Positions 44,148-53,517 of a DNA stretch of 64,000 nt are shown piece by piece; positions within the stretch are counted from its first letter, which is position 1; every line of letters begins with the position of its first letter. Location: positions 806,001 through 870,000 of the forward strand of contig CAVSUB010000002.1 of assembly GCA_963730995.1 (NCBI GenBank). Direction: 5' to 3'. Under the pieces are notes generated by a model. The model did not search any database. It saw nothing but the letters and a program-made list of their open reading frames with translations, and was not told the origin of the DNA. Source of the DNA: CAVSUB01 sp963730995. Its GTDB lineage: Bacteria; Acidobacteriota; Vicinamibacteria; Vicinamibacterales; 2-12-FULL-66-21. The position numbers and the translations under genes were made by a program.

Positions 44148-45731
44148 CTAGCGGTCGTTTCCAGAATATGAAAGGTTGAAGCTCTTATTGATCACCGGAA
44201 AATCCGGGATGATGTTGCCGGGGACAGCCTGAACGAGCCCAGGCCAGTTCAGAAAGCTCGGGTCGGTGATCTTGACGCGCGAGGTCTCACCGCGGTCGTC
44301 CGTCGCAACCCAATGGGTGCACGGCCCTCGCCAGGCTTCTACCCACCCAAGGGCCCCTGTGCTGGCCGGCAAGCGGTCTGGCAAGGACGCCACGAGCGGT
44401 GTGTCGGGCAGCGCGGCAAGGACCTGGTGCAGAATGACCAACGACTGCTCGATTTCCCGCGCACGCACCATGAGCCGTGCCCTGGCATCTCCGCCGTCTT
44501 CGACGGGCACGTCGAAATGAAGCCCCTCGTAGGCATCGTTCGGATGGTCCCTTCGCAGGTCGCCGTCCACGCCGGACGCACGAGCGGCCATCCCGACAAT
44601 CCCCAGATCTCGCGCCGCCTGCTGACTGAGAACGCCGGCGCCATCAACGCGATCGGTGAACGTGCCGGCGTCCACCAGCAAGCGGATCAGCTCGTCGAAC
44701 TCCTTCTCGAACCCATGCAGGTGCGCGCGAAGCGCATCGCACGACTCGGGCGGCAAGTCGCGCGTCACGCCGCCAAGGGCGATGGTCCCCCGCAACAGTC
44801 GCGTGCCGAACAACTGGTCGTGCAGCCGCACGAGACCTTCGCGCAGTGCCTGCGCCCGACTGGCCGGCACGGTGAACGCTACGTCTGTCGCTAGTGCACC
44901 GATGTCTGCCGTGTGGTTGTACAGCCGCTCCAGCTCCAGCAACACCACCCGAAGCGCACGTGCGCGCGCGGGTACCGTGATCTCCGCCAGACGTTCGATC
45001 GCGTGCGCGTAGGCGAGCGAGTGCCCAACCGCGGTATCTCCTGAGATTGATTGGGCCAAGAACAGACCATGACGCCACGGCAACCGTTCGAAGCGCTTCT
45101 CGGTGCCCTTATGCACGTAGAAGAGACGGAGCTGAAGGTACAGCACAGGCTCACCGGCGACGCCAAATCGAAAGTGGCCCGGCTCGATGATCCCCGCATG
45201 GACGGGTCCGACGGGCACTTGGAACACACCTTCACCTGTTACGGGGCGGAACGGGTGAAAATCACCTGCCGCACGCGGTACCACGGCGTCGTACGGGAAA
45301 TCCTTGCGAAGCGCCCAGGCCCCCTCCGGCCAATCGTCATGGAGGGCAACCCGCGTCGGGTTCGGATGACCGTTCGGGATGAGGCCGAAGAAATCCATGA
45401 CCTCCCGTTCGAACCAGTTGGCCACAGGATATTTCGCAGCGATCGATGGGTACGACGGTTCACTCGGAAGAACCGGGGCCACGATCTGGAGGAAGGATCG
45501 CAAGTTCGGCAAGAACCACAGATGGTTCAGAAGAAATCGGCCGTTGGTGTCTCGCTCGTCGCTCGCGAAGAGGGAGAGGAGCCGTCCGCTCAGACCCACG
45601 GTGACGCGGTCGGCGAAGTCCGGCAACGCGGACGTGGTCGTCCTGAGCAGAAGCTCGCCGGGCCGGGTCTCAAGAACGCTCCCCTCCGGCACTCCCAACG
45701 CGGTTGACACGCTCGCTACGATAGACATCAC
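44148..45731 (-). CDS. HyfG/NuoCD-like large subunit lacking NiFe ligands
   Basis: 527 residues: NuoC-like part (about 1-150, ANWFEREVMDFFGLIPNGHP) fused to a NuoD/HycE-like part (about 155-527, GPVHAGIIEPGHFRFGVAGE, LRLFYVHKGTEKRFERLPWR). Where group 4 hydrogenases have CGIC, this reads SISGDTAVGHSLAYAHAIE; where they have a C-terminal CxxC (as in DPCxSCTDR) it reads NLSYSGNDR. All four NiFe cysteines are thus absent, so it cannot be a hydrogenase. It matches the Ehr group between complex I and membrane hydrogenases (named from knowledge). Overlaps the hyfF stop by 4 bp (ATGA). Confidence 0.88.
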   Translation of the reverse strand: MMSIVASVSTALGVPEGSVLETRPGELLLRTTTSALPDFADRVTVGLSGRLLSLFASDERDTNGRFLLNHLWFLPNLRSFLQIVAPVLPSEPSYPSIAAKYPVANWFEREVMDFFGLIPNGHPNPTRVALHDDWPEGAWALRKDFPYDAVVPRAAGDFHPFRPVTGEGVFQVPVGPVHAGIIEPGHFRFGVAGEPVLYLQLRLFYVHKGTEKRFERLPWRHGLFLAQSISGDTAVGHSLAYAHAIERLAEITVPARARALRVVLLELERLYNHTADIGALATDVAFTVPASRAQALREGLVRLHDQLFGTRLLRGTIALGGVTRDLPPESCDALRAHLHGFEKEFDELIRLLVDAGTFTDRVDGAGVLSQQAARDLGIVGMAARASGVDGDLRRDHPNDAYEGLHFDVPVEDGGDARARLMVRAREIEQSLVILHQVLAALPDTPLVASLPDRLPASTGALGWVEAWRGPCTHWVATDDRGETSRVKITDPSFLNWPGLVQAVPGNIIPDFPVINKSFNLSYSGNDR

Positions 45732-47215
45732 CCACGACCCCAGACCACGTGCGTTGCCGCACGGATGAGCGCCATCAATGGCGCTGGCAGATAGAACGCG
45801 GACACGACGGCTATGGCCGCGGCCGCAATCGCCGTTGCCATCGCGACATCGAGCCGTTCAGGTTTCGGCACTCGCCTGTCGGAGGGATCTCGCGGTGGTC
45901 CGAGCACGACGTGCCCCACTTGGTACGCGAATCCGCAGAACAGCACAATCAATGCAGCCAAAAGCACGGCCGTTGCCGTCGGGTGGGATCCCGCGAATCC
46001 GGCTCTGAGAATCGTCATCTCGCTGAAGAACATCCCAAACGGGGGCGAGCCGGTGATGATCACGGTGGCGAGCACGAACAGAGCGCTCGTGACCGGCGCA
46101 CGCGTAAACGTCCCCTGCCCGATCCGATCGAAGTTCGAGGAGCTATGCAACTGCGCGAGTGTGCCGGCAGAAAAGAGCGCCACGGGTTTTGCCAGTGAGT
46201 GATACGTCATGTGCAACAACGCCCCGAACACCGCCGCTTGCGCACCAAGTCCCACACCGATGGCCATGATGCCGACGTGCTCGATGCTGGAATACGCCAA
46301 CAGCCGCTTGATATTCCACTGAATCAAGACGAACGGTGTCGCGATCAGCACGGAGAGCAGGCCGAGCGTCAGCAGAAGCCCCTCCGAGAACTCCGGTCCC
46401 AACGAGGCCTTCGAAATCAGATGGATCCTCAGGACGCAATACAGCGCGCCATTCAACATACCGACGGCCATCAGCACCACGGCTGGCGACGGCGCTTCAC
46501 GATACGCGTCGGGCTTCCATGTGTGCATGGGGGCAAGACCAGCCTTGGTCCCGTAGCCGATGAGGGCAAACACGACGCCGAGGCGCAGCGTAAATGGATG
46601 CAGCTCCGGCGCCACTTGCATGAAACGCGTCCACTGGAGGGCTCCCATGCCTTCGCCGAGCGAACCTTGCCCGGACGCGAACATGAGCACGGTCCCAAGC
46701 AGCGCAAAGGCGAGGCCGAGGCTGCCCAGCACCAGAAATTTCCATGCGGCTTCGAGCGAGGTGTCGGTATCGTGAAACGTGATCAGGAACACAGACGCCA
46801 GGGTGGTCAACTCGACCGCGATCCACAAGATCCCAAGGCTGTTGGAGACGGAGACGAGGAGCATCGCGAACACGTACGCCGGAATCAGGCCATAGAACTC
46901 ACGGCGCATCCGGGGCGTCACGAGTCCGCGCGCCTCGTTGCGCCGCAGATACCCGATGCCGTAGATGCCTGACAGGAGGCCGACAAATGCGCACAGGACG
47001 AGGACCAGGGCGGACAACCCGTCAACTCGTAAGGCGTCACTGAAGGCGGTCGGGATTGCGCCTTCAAGGAACTGGTTGGCCGTAGCGAGACCCAGCCCGA
47101 ACGTTAGCGCCAGGCCGCCGGCCATGGTGGCTTCCTTGAAAGGCCGAGGCCCACCCAACCCCCCAATCGCGGCAGTCAGCAGAGGCACGACGAGTGTCCA
47201 GAGAAGCAGGTTCAC
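45728..47215 (-). CDS. HyfF-like antiporter-type membrane subunit
   Basis: 495 residues, about 14 membrane segments, of the NuoL/M/N-MrpA/D family. It shows the proton-channel blocks ILWIAVELTTLASVFLITFH (with the conserved Glu), YGTKAGLAPMHTWKPDAYRE (broken-helix Lys region) and FVLIQWNIKRLLAYSSIEHV. HyfF belongs to membrane complexes of the hydrogenase-4 type. ATG 47215 starts 2 bp after the hyfE stop; its own stop overlaps the large-subunit start. Confidence 0.9.
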   Translation of the reverse strand: MNLLLWTLVVPLLTAAIGGLGGPRPFKEATMAGGLALTFGLGLATANQFLEGAIPTAFSDALRVDGLSALVLVLCAFVGLLSGIYGIGYLRRNEARGLVTPRMRREFYGLIPAYVFAMLLVSVSNSLGILWIAVELTTLASVFLITFHDTDTSLEAAWKFLVLGSLGLAFALLGTVLMFASGQGSLGEGMGALQWTRFMQVAPELHPFTLRLGVVFALIGYGTKAGLAPMHTWKPDAYREAPSPAVVLMAVGMLNGALYCVLRIHLISKASLGPEFSEGLLLTLGLLSVLIATPFVLIQWNIKRLLAYSSIEHVGIMAIGVGLGAQAAVFGALLHMTYHSLAKPVALFSAGTLAQLHSSSNFDRIGQGTFTRAPVTSALFVLATVIITGSPPFGMFFSEMTILRAGFAGSHPTATAVLLAALIVLFCGFAYQVGHVVLGPPRDPSDRRVPKPERLDVAMATAIAAAAIAVVSAFYLPAPLMALIRAATHVVWGRG

Positions 47216-47217
47216 GC

Positions 47218-47871
47218 CTATCCCTTCAAGTTTGACAGCCGGCTGACGTCCATTGATTCGAACCGGCCGACGATGCGCTGGACAAGAATGCCGAGGACGA
47301 GGACGGCGAGCATGACGTCGAACGCGATCCCGAGTTCCACGATGAGGGGCATACCCGTGGTCACGCCCACCGCCACCAGGAAGACTGCGTTCTCCACAGT
47401 CAGTAAAGCCAGGATCTGCGTAATGGCCTTCTTGCGCGTCACCATCAGGAACAGCCCGATCAGCAGCAGCGACAGCGCAACGCCGATGAGATGGTGGGTG
47501 ACTTGCTGAGCACCCTCTTCAAAGCCCGTGCTGACCCGGTACCCGACCACGGTCAGGCCGAGACAGATCAGCAGAGAGACAGGGACGTTCAGGAATGGCT
47601 CGATCTCACGGTGAATCCCGATGCGGTCCACCGTCCGCATGAGGAACCAGGGGATCAGGATGGTTTTGAGCACGACGGTCAGCGAGGCCGTGACGAACAA
47701 CTCTGGACGCGACTCGGAGATCGCAATCGTCGTGGCGACGATGGCCAAGAGTAGCGACTGCAGGCCGTACAGGCGGATCGTCGTGAACAGCGCCTTCTGG
47801 CCCACCATGAGGTACGCGCTCACCAGCATCCCGGCGGCAGAGAGAATCAGCACATTTGCGGTCATGAGCAA
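47218..47871 (-). CDS. HyfE-like membrane subunit
   Basis: 217 residues, about six membrane helices; hydrogenase-4 component E, with a NuoK-like C-terminal half (ALLTVENAVFLVAVGVTTGM, with the helix-buried Glu, and LVQRIVGRFESMDVSRLSNL). It opens with LILSAAGMLVSAYLMVGQKA. HyfE couples ion movement in hydrogenase-4 and FHL-2 type complexes. It lies 6 bp after the hyfC stop. Confidence 0.9.
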   Translation of the reverse strand: MLMTANVLILSAAGMLVSAYLMVGQKALFTTIRLYGLQSLLLAIVATTIAISESRPELFVTASLTVVLKTILIPWFLMRTVDRIGIHREIEPFLNVPVSLLICLGLTVVGYRVSTGFEEGAQQVTHHLIGVALSLLLIGLFLMVTRKKAITQILALLTVENAVFLVAVGVTTGMPLIVELGIAFDVMLAVLVLGILVQRIVGRFESMDVSRLSNLKG

Positions 47872-47877
47872 AGGACC

Positions 47878-48834
47878 TCAGAGGAACCGGATCGCGAGCG
47901 CCAGAAACCCGAGACCCAGCGAAATCGACACCAGTTCCGGGACCCGGAACAAACGCAGCTTCGCATTCGTGCTCTCCACGACTGTCACCGCGATCGCCAG
48001 CACGAACACTTTGCCGACCCACGCCACGATGGCTACCAGCACGGCCACCGGCGCGGCGCTAGTCGCGATTCCTACCGGCATGAAGAGATCCACCAGTAGG
48101 GTGAGATACAAGAGCTCTTTGACGGCGGAAGCCCATTCGACCAGGGCAAGGTCCGGGCCGGCATACTCAAGGACCATCGCTTCATGGATCATCGTCAGCT
48201 CGAGGTGGGTAGCGGGGTTGTCCACCGGAATGCGACCCGTCTCGGCGATGACAATCATGAAGAGCCCGGCAAAAGCCAGAATGTCGGCCGGATGCAGGGT
48301 GACCCCTTCCTGCACGAGCGTTCTGACCAGCACGCCGAGGTTCATGGAGCCGGCGGCAAGGGCGGAAGCAAACAGTCCCAGCATGAGGGCCGGCTCGGCG
48401 AGCGCGGCAATGGTCATGTCGCGGCTTGCGCCCATGCCGCCGAATGGACTACCGGTGTCCAACGCGGCGGTGGCGAGCGCGAAGCGACCCAGCGCCAGGG
48501 TCCCCACCAGCAACAGGATTCCACCAGCCGCTTCGAGCGGCGCGGCCGCGAACACCACCGGCACCAGCGTGGTTGCCGCCACTGCTGCGGCGAAGTACAC
48601 GCGTGGGCCCGCCACATAGACCCACGACGCCACCTCGGATCGCACCGGCTCCTTCCGCAATAGCTTCGCCAGGTCGTAGTAGCCCTGCAAGAGCGGCGGC
48701 CCCTGACGGTTCTGAAGCCTGGCTTTCATCTTCTTGATCACGGTTTTCAGAAGCGGAGCGAGGGCCAGGAGGCCGCCAGCTTGCAGCAGTGCCGCGCCGG
48801 CGGTCAGAAGGGCATCTTGCATCGCAGGCGTCAC
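47878..48834 (-). CDS. HyfC/NuoH-like membrane subunit
   Basis: 318 residues, about eight membrane helices. NuoH-family blocks: KMKARLQNRQGPPLLQGYYD with LAKLLRKEPV, ETGRIPVDNPATHLELTMIH with EAMVLEYAGPDLAL. This subunit joins the cluster-bearing arm to the antiporter-like subunits. GTG 48834 overlaps the preceding stop as GTGA; the start at 48852 and ATG 48822 are alternatives. Confidence 0.9.
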   Translation of the reverse strand: MTPAMQDALLTAGAALLQAGGLLALAPLLKTVIKKMKARLQNRQGPPLLQGYYDLAKLLRKEPVRSEVASWVYVAGPRVYFAAAVAATTLVPVVFAAAPLEAAGGILLLVGTLALGRFALATAALDTGSPFGGMGASRDMTIAALAEPALMLGLFASALAAGSMNLGVLVRTLVQEGVTLHPADILAFAGLFMIVIAETGRIPVDNPATHLELTMIHEAMVLEYAGPDLALVEWASAVKELLYLTLLVDLFMPVGIATSAAPVAVLVAIVAWVGKVFVLAIAVTVVESTNAKLRLFRVPELVSISLGLGFLALAIRFL

Positions 48835-50864
48835 GTCGTTCCTCCGAGCCACATCAGCAGGATGACCGCGAGTACGAGCATGTACGCCAGGTACGCGTGG
48901 AGGCTGCCGGCCTGCAGCACTTTCATCGCGCTCGCCATGCGGACGACACCGCGCAGCAGCGGTCCATAGAGATACCGCTCGAACGTCGGTTCGATCTCTG
49001 CACGGTAGCGAACCTCGTGCACGAAGTATTGCGACACGGCCGCCAAGGCATCGACTTGACGAGTGGGCCTGTACACGGCCCCAAAGATCATCAGCAGCGG
49101 TTTCGAGAATGCCGTTGCCGTGTACTCACTGCGCGGTGTCAGCTCACCGCCGCATCCCCATGTGGGGGCCTGTCTCACGGCGAGCCCACGTCGTGCGGTG
49201 AGTGCCGTCGACACGATCAATCCGCCAAGAAGCGCCAGCCCAAACATTGCCGGCACGACATGATCGAACGACGTGACCGTTGATGACATGCCGAGCCCGC
49301 CCCACACCATCGCTGCTGGCGGCTGCAGTCCGGGCAGCGACGTCGTCACCCCTTCGAGGGCGCGGAGCACGAAGCCGGGAAACAGCCCCAGGCCTACGCA
49401 CAGCGCCGCAAGAAAGCCCAGTGGCACAAGCATCAGAGCTGGCGACTCGTGCGCCTCCGATGCCGCCGGACTGCGCGGCAACGCGAGAAAGCTGATGCCG
49501 AATGCCCGCACGAAGCATGCGGCTGCCAGGGCGCTCGTCAATGCCAACAAGGCTGCCGCCAGCGGAAAATTCAAGCGGACTAGACCGGGAGTGGATGTAA
49601 ACCCCAGCAACAGCGCCTGGAACGTGAGCCACTCGCTTGGAAAGCCGTTCAGGAGCGGAAGACCCGAAATCGCCAGCGAACCGACCACGAAGCACAGGCC
49701 CGTCCACGGCATGCGACGCATTAGGCCTCCGAACTGCTCGATCTGTCGGGTACCCGTCGCCATCACGACGCTGCCTGCGCCGAGAAACAGGAGCCCCTTG
49801 AAGATCGCGTGATTCAGCACGTGCATGAGGCTGGCCGCGACGGCGACGGTCGCCAGCGTGCTGCGCCCGTGAGCGAGTGCCATCATGGCGGCTCCCAGAC
49901 CCAACGCAATGATTCCGGAGTTCTCAATCGTGCTATACGCCAGCAAGCGTTTGATGTCGGTCTGCGTCAGCGCGTACAACACGCCGAGAATGGCGGACAG
50001 TGTCCCGACCGACATGAACACGAGCGCCCAGTTCACATCCGGCGTGCCGAGACCAAACGCACACACTCTGAAGAGACCGTAGATACCCGCCGTGATGAGC
50101 ACCGCCGACATGAAGGCGGACACGCTGCTGGGTGCCGCCGGGTGGGCTTCGGGGAGCCACACGTGAAAAGGAATCAGGCCGGCCTTCACACCAAACCCGA
50201 TGAAGAACAGCGCAAACAGCCCATGCCGCATCGGTCCCGCCACGACATGTCCGGACAACATCGCCGCGAACGACAGCGAGCCGGCCGCAGACGCCAGGAT
50301 CAGGAAACCGGCCATGAGACAGCCTGTTCCGACGTGCGACATCACGAGGAAGAGGTACGCGGCGCGGCGGCTCGGGCGCGACTCGTGTTCCGTCGCGACG
50401 AGGGCCGCCGTTGCCAGGGTCATCACTTCCCAACCGCAGAGGAACGCAATGACGCCATCGGCGATGAACACGACCTCGAGTCCGCCGACCATCGCATTGA
50501 ACGCGGCGCCGACGGCGGCCGTGCGAGGCCGGGCGACGGCGTGGGCGAAGTAGCCCGTACTGTAGAGCGCGACGGGCACAGCGATGAGACCCAACACCAT
50601 GAGAAACCACGCCGACAACGGGGTCACCGAGTACCCGAGCACGGTTTCGGACGCCGCGTGGCGGAAGAGCGTGCCATCAATCGCAGTACCCGAAGCGATG
50701 ACGTACGCGGCGACCCCGGCCGTCATCACCGATGCCACGATGGAGGCGCCGAGCGCCGCCCACCGGCAGACGCGCGCGTGACGACCCAGCATCAGTGTCG
50801 CCACGACGCTCGTCAGACGAATGGCGAGCGCCAACGGCGCACCCACCGAGACCAATCCGTCCAT
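48831..50864 (-). CDS. HyfB-like antiporter-type subunit, copy 1
   Basis: 677 residues, about 16 membrane segments. Antiporter-family blocks: FLCGWEVMTLATAALVATEH (with the channel Glu), GFGVKAGLIPFHVWLPEAHP, LTQTDIKRLLAYSTIENSG and FKGLLFLGAGSVVMATGTRQ. The C-terminal part (WGCGGELTPRSEYTATAFSK to LMWLGG) is the HyfB-type extension. It is clearly paralogous to copy 2 just upstream, with matching length and motifs. ATG 50864 aligns with the start of copy 2; GTG 50882 is also possible. Confidence 0.9.
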   Translation of the reverse strand: MDGLVSVGAPLALAIRLTSVVATLMLGRHARVCRWAALGASIVASVMTAGVAAYVIASGTAIDGTLFRHAASETVLGYSVTPLSAWFLMVLGLIAVPVALYSTGYFAHAVARPRTAAVGAAFNAMVGGLEVVFIADGVIAFLCGWEVMTLATAALVATEHESRPSRRAAYLFLVMSHVGTGCLMAGFLILASAAGSLSFAAMLSGHVVAGPMRHGLFALFFIGFGVKAGLIPFHVWLPEAHPAAPSSVSAFMSAVLITAGIYGLFRVCAFGLGTPDVNWALVFMSVGTLSAILGVLYALTQTDIKRLLAYSTIENSGIIALGLGAAMMALAHGRSTLATVAVAASLMHVLNHAIFKGLLFLGAGSVVMATGTRQIEQFGGLMRRMPWTGLCFVVGSLAISGLPLLNGFPSEWLTFQALLLGFTSTPGLVRLNFPLAAALLALTSALAAACFVRAFGISFLALPRSPAASEAHESPALMLVPLGFLAALCVGLGLFPGFVLRALEGVTTSLPGLQPPAAMVWGGLGMSSTVTSFDHVVPAMFGLALLGGLIVSTALTARRGLAVRQAPTWGCGGELTPRSEYTATAFSKPLLMIFGAVYRPTRQVDALAAVSQYFVHEVRYRAEIEPTFERYLYGPLLRGVVRMASAMKVLQAGSLHAYLAYMLVLAVILLMWLGGTT

Positions 50865-50866
50865 GT

Positions 50867-52900
50867 TCAACGTGTCCACCACACGAAGAGCACCAGGCTG
50901 ACGACCAGCGCGATGACATAGGCGAGATACGCGTGGAGGCTCCCCGCCTGCAGGATTCTCATGCCCGTGGCGACCCGCAGCACTGCGCGTATGACAGGGC
51001 CGTAGACGTGCCGCTCGAACGTCGGCTCAATCTCCGAGCGGTAGCGCACTTCGTGCGGAAAGTACGGCGAGATCTCGGTCAGGGCTTCGACTGCGCGCGT
51101 CGGCCGATACACGGCCCGGAAAATCATCATCAGCGGCTTGGAGAAGGCTGTGGCCGTGTACTCCGTGCGCGCCGTCAATTGACCTCCGCATCCCCATGTG
51201 GGCACACGCCTGACCGCGACCTGGCGCGCCGTCAGCAACCCCGTGGCTGCCCACCCCGCCAGAAGGGCCATGCCGAGCATGATGGGGATCACATGGTCGA
51301 AGGAGTCCAGCCCGGACGCCATTCCCAGTCCACCCTGAACGAGGTCGGGTGGCGGCTGCAGACCAGGCAGTGAGAACATCACGCCCTCGAGCGCGCGGAG
51401 CACGAATCCCGGAAATATTCCAAGCCCGACGCAGCACGCGGCTAGCCACGCCTGCGGAGCGAGCATCACCATCGACGATTCCCTCGCGTCCGCTGCCGCA
51501 GGACTCCGGGGCAACGCCACGAACGTCATACCGAACGCTTTCACAAAACAGGCAGCGGCCAATGCCGTCGTCAGCGCCAGGAGGGCACCACCGACGGGGA
51601 AGAGTAAATGCACGAGCGGCTCGCTGGAACCTCGGAACCCGAACAGGAACGACTGGAATGTCAGCCACTCGCTGGCGAAGCCATTCAGCGGGGGCAGACC
51701 GGAGATCGCCATCGCGCCGACGAGAAAACACAGGGCGGTCCAAGGCATCCGCCGCAGCAGGCCCCCAAGCTGCTCGATCTGCCGCGTCCCGGTCGCCATG
51801 ACGACGCTGCCCGCGCCGAGAAACAGGAGACCTTTGAACACCGCATGGTTCAGTACGTGATACAGACTGGCCGCCAATCCGACCGCTGCGACATCGTTCC
51901 TGCCGTACGAGAGCCCCATCATCCCTGCGCCAAGGCCCAGGAGAATGATCCCGATATTCTCAATGCTGTGGTACGCGAGGAGTCGTTTTAGATCGTGCTG
52001 CATCAGCGCGTAGAGGACCCCGAGCACCGCCGACAGTCCTCCAACGATGAGGACGATCACACCCCAGGACAACCGCGGAACTCCCAGGCCAAACGCGCAG
52101 ACGCGAACCATGCCGTAAATGCCGGTCTTGATGAGCACGCCCGACATCAACGCGGAGATGCTCGTCGGCGCCGCTGGGTGGGCCTCGGGCAGCCAGACGT
52201 GAAGCGGAACGATACCGGCTTTCACCCCGAACCCAAGGAAGAAGAATGCGAACAGGATGTGGCGTATCGGTTCGATCGCCGCACCACCCGACAGCAGCAT
52301 CGCGAATGACAGAGAGCCGTATGCCGACGCCAGCATCAGAAACCCTGCGATCAAGAAACCCGTGCCGAGATGCGACATGACCAAGTAGAGATAGGCGGCG
52401 CGCCGGCTTGCCCGTGCCTCGTGCTCCGTGGCCACAAGCGCCGCCGTCGCCAACGTCATCAGCTCCCACGCACACAGGAAGGTGACGAGATCACCGGCGA
52501 CGAATACGAGCTCGACGGCACCCAGGAGCACGTTGAACGTGACCCCGAGAAAGACGGACCGTCGGGTCCAGTGTGGGCCTCCGACGTATCCAACACTGAA
52601 GATGGCGATCGGAATCGCCACGATGGAGAGAACCAGAAGAAACCACGCTGACAACCCGTCAATCGAATACCCCAGTGAAAACCCGGAGGCGTGATGTATC
52701 AACAGGACGCCGTTCACGGGAGTGCCGGTACCCAACACTTGGGCGGCCATTAAGCCCGTGGCGAGCGACGCGACCGCCGATCCGAGGAACGCCACACGAC
52801 GCGCCACGCCGCGCCGTGGCGCCGTCAGAACGGTCACGGCCGCAATGCCGATCCGCAGTGCCAGCGCAAACGGCAAACCACTGGCGAGATCCAGAGGCAT
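50867..52900 (-). CDS. HyfB-like antiporter-type subunit, copy 2
   Basis: 677 residues, same fold and extension as copy 1: FLCAWELMTLATAALVATEH, GFGVKAGIVPLHVWLPEAHP, LMQHDLKRLLAYHSIENIGI, WGCGGQLTARTEYTATAFSK. Its stop is 2 bp before the start of copy 1. Two tandem HyfB genes plus HyfF give three ion-pumping modules, one more than E. coli hydrogenase-4 counted the same way without HyfD. ATG 52900 is preferred because it aligns with copy 1; GTG 52930 is the longer alternative. Confidence 0.9.
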   Translation of the reverse strand: MPLDLASGLPFALALRIGIAAVTVLTAPRRGVARRVAFLGSAVASLATGLMAAQVLGTGTPVNGVLLIHHASGFSLGYSIDGLSAWFLLVLSIVAIPIAIFSVGYVGGPHWTRRSVFLGVTFNVLLGAVELVFVAGDLVTFLCAWELMTLATAALVATEHEARASRRAAYLYLVMSHLGTGFLIAGFLMLASAYGSLSFAMLLSGGAAIEPIRHILFAFFFLGFGVKAGIVPLHVWLPEAHPAAPTSISALMSGVLIKTGIYGMVRVCAFGLGVPRLSWGVIVLIVGGLSAVLGVLYALMQHDLKRLLAYHSIENIGIILLGLGAGMMGLSYGRNDVAAVGLAASLYHVLNHAVFKGLLFLGAGSVVMATGTRQIEQLGGLLRRMPWTALCFLVGAMAISGLPPLNGFASEWLTFQSFLFGFRGSSEPLVHLLFPVGGALLALTTALAAACFVKAFGMTFVALPRSPAAADARESSMVMLAPQAWLAACCVGLGIFPGFVLRALEGVMFSLPGLQPPPDLVQGGLGMASGLDSFDHVIPIMLGMALLAGWAATGLLTARQVAVRRVPTWGCGGQLTARTEYTATAFSKPLMMIFRAVYRPTRAVEALTEISPYFPHEVRYRSEIEPTFERHVYGPVIRAVLRVATGMRILQAGSLHAYLAYVIALVVSLVLFVWWTR

Positions 52901-53009
52901 CACGCGACGGCCGGCCGTCTGGCTGGACACAGCTGGTGTCCTGGCCCGAACACTTCAATCTGAACAACCATGCACAAGTCCGAATCGTTCCCTGCGTCGC
53001 TCGCTTCGG

Positions 53010-53150
53010 CTACCAGGCGGCGATAGTGGAAATGATCTGCGCGATCACACCGAGTGCCGCCAAGATAACGAGACGAATACCGATCTTTCTCCGCTCTGCC
53101 GGATCATCCGGCAGGGGCGGCGGGTGCCATCCGAGGCCATCTCGTTTCAT
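53010..53150 (-). CDS. Small single-helix membrane protein (46 residues)
   Basis: Starts MKRDGLGWHPPPLPDDPAER, then one membrane helix (IGIRLVILAALGVIAQIIST, about residues 23-43) ending in AAW. GAGGAGA is placed well upstream of ATG 53150. It sits between the coiled-coil protein gene and hyfB copy 2 in the same operon, with 109 bp to the next start. It could be an accessory subunit of the membrane complex (inference from position). Confidence 0.65.
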   Translation of the reverse strand: MKRDGLGWHPPPLPDDPAERRKIGIRLVILAALGVIAQIISTIAAW

Positions 53151-53223
53151 GGACGTCTCCTCGGCCGTGTCGCCTCACCGACGGGACTCGTCCCAGCACT
53201 CTCTCGTCAACTCGTCATTGTCT

Positions 53224-53517
53224 CTACGTGGATTCGTCGTCAAGATCCTGCGCAAGCGTCTGCGCCGCCCTACGCAATTCCAGCAAGGTTTCCCGAACGA
53301 TTCGGTTCGTAGATAACATGCGGTCCAGGCGTTCGGTGATCGTCCGGACGGCCTCGCTACCTGCGGCACTCGAGCCCGCGCGCGATTGCATCAGCAGGTG
53401 TATGTCATCGCGAATGCACCTGATGTCTCGCCACTTGGCCTCGATGTCAGACTGCAAGCTCACCAAATACGCGTCCACGAGCTGACAGTCGAACGATGTC
53501 CGTCTTGAATGGGTCAT
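53224..53517 (-). CDS. Small helical, coiled-coil-like protein
   Basis: 97 residues, no Cys-rich or catalytic motif. It is mostly helical, with heptad-like stretches in SDIEAKWRDIRCIRDDIHLL and TERLDRMLSTNRIVRETLLE. ATG 53517 overlaps the stop of the diadenylate cyclase gene as ATGA, so translation is coupled. I do not recognise a family. Its position suggests a partner of the cyclase or of the membrane complex. Confidence 0.65.
   Translation of the reverse strand: MTHSRRTSFDCQLVDAYLVSLQSDIEAKWRDIRCIRDDIHLLMQSRAGSSAAGSEAVRTITERLDRMLSTNRIVRETLLELRRAAQTLAQDLDDEST

Noticed and set aside
44148..45731. Calling the large subunit a [NiFe] hydrogenase
   Set aside because: All four NiFe cysteine positions are substituted.
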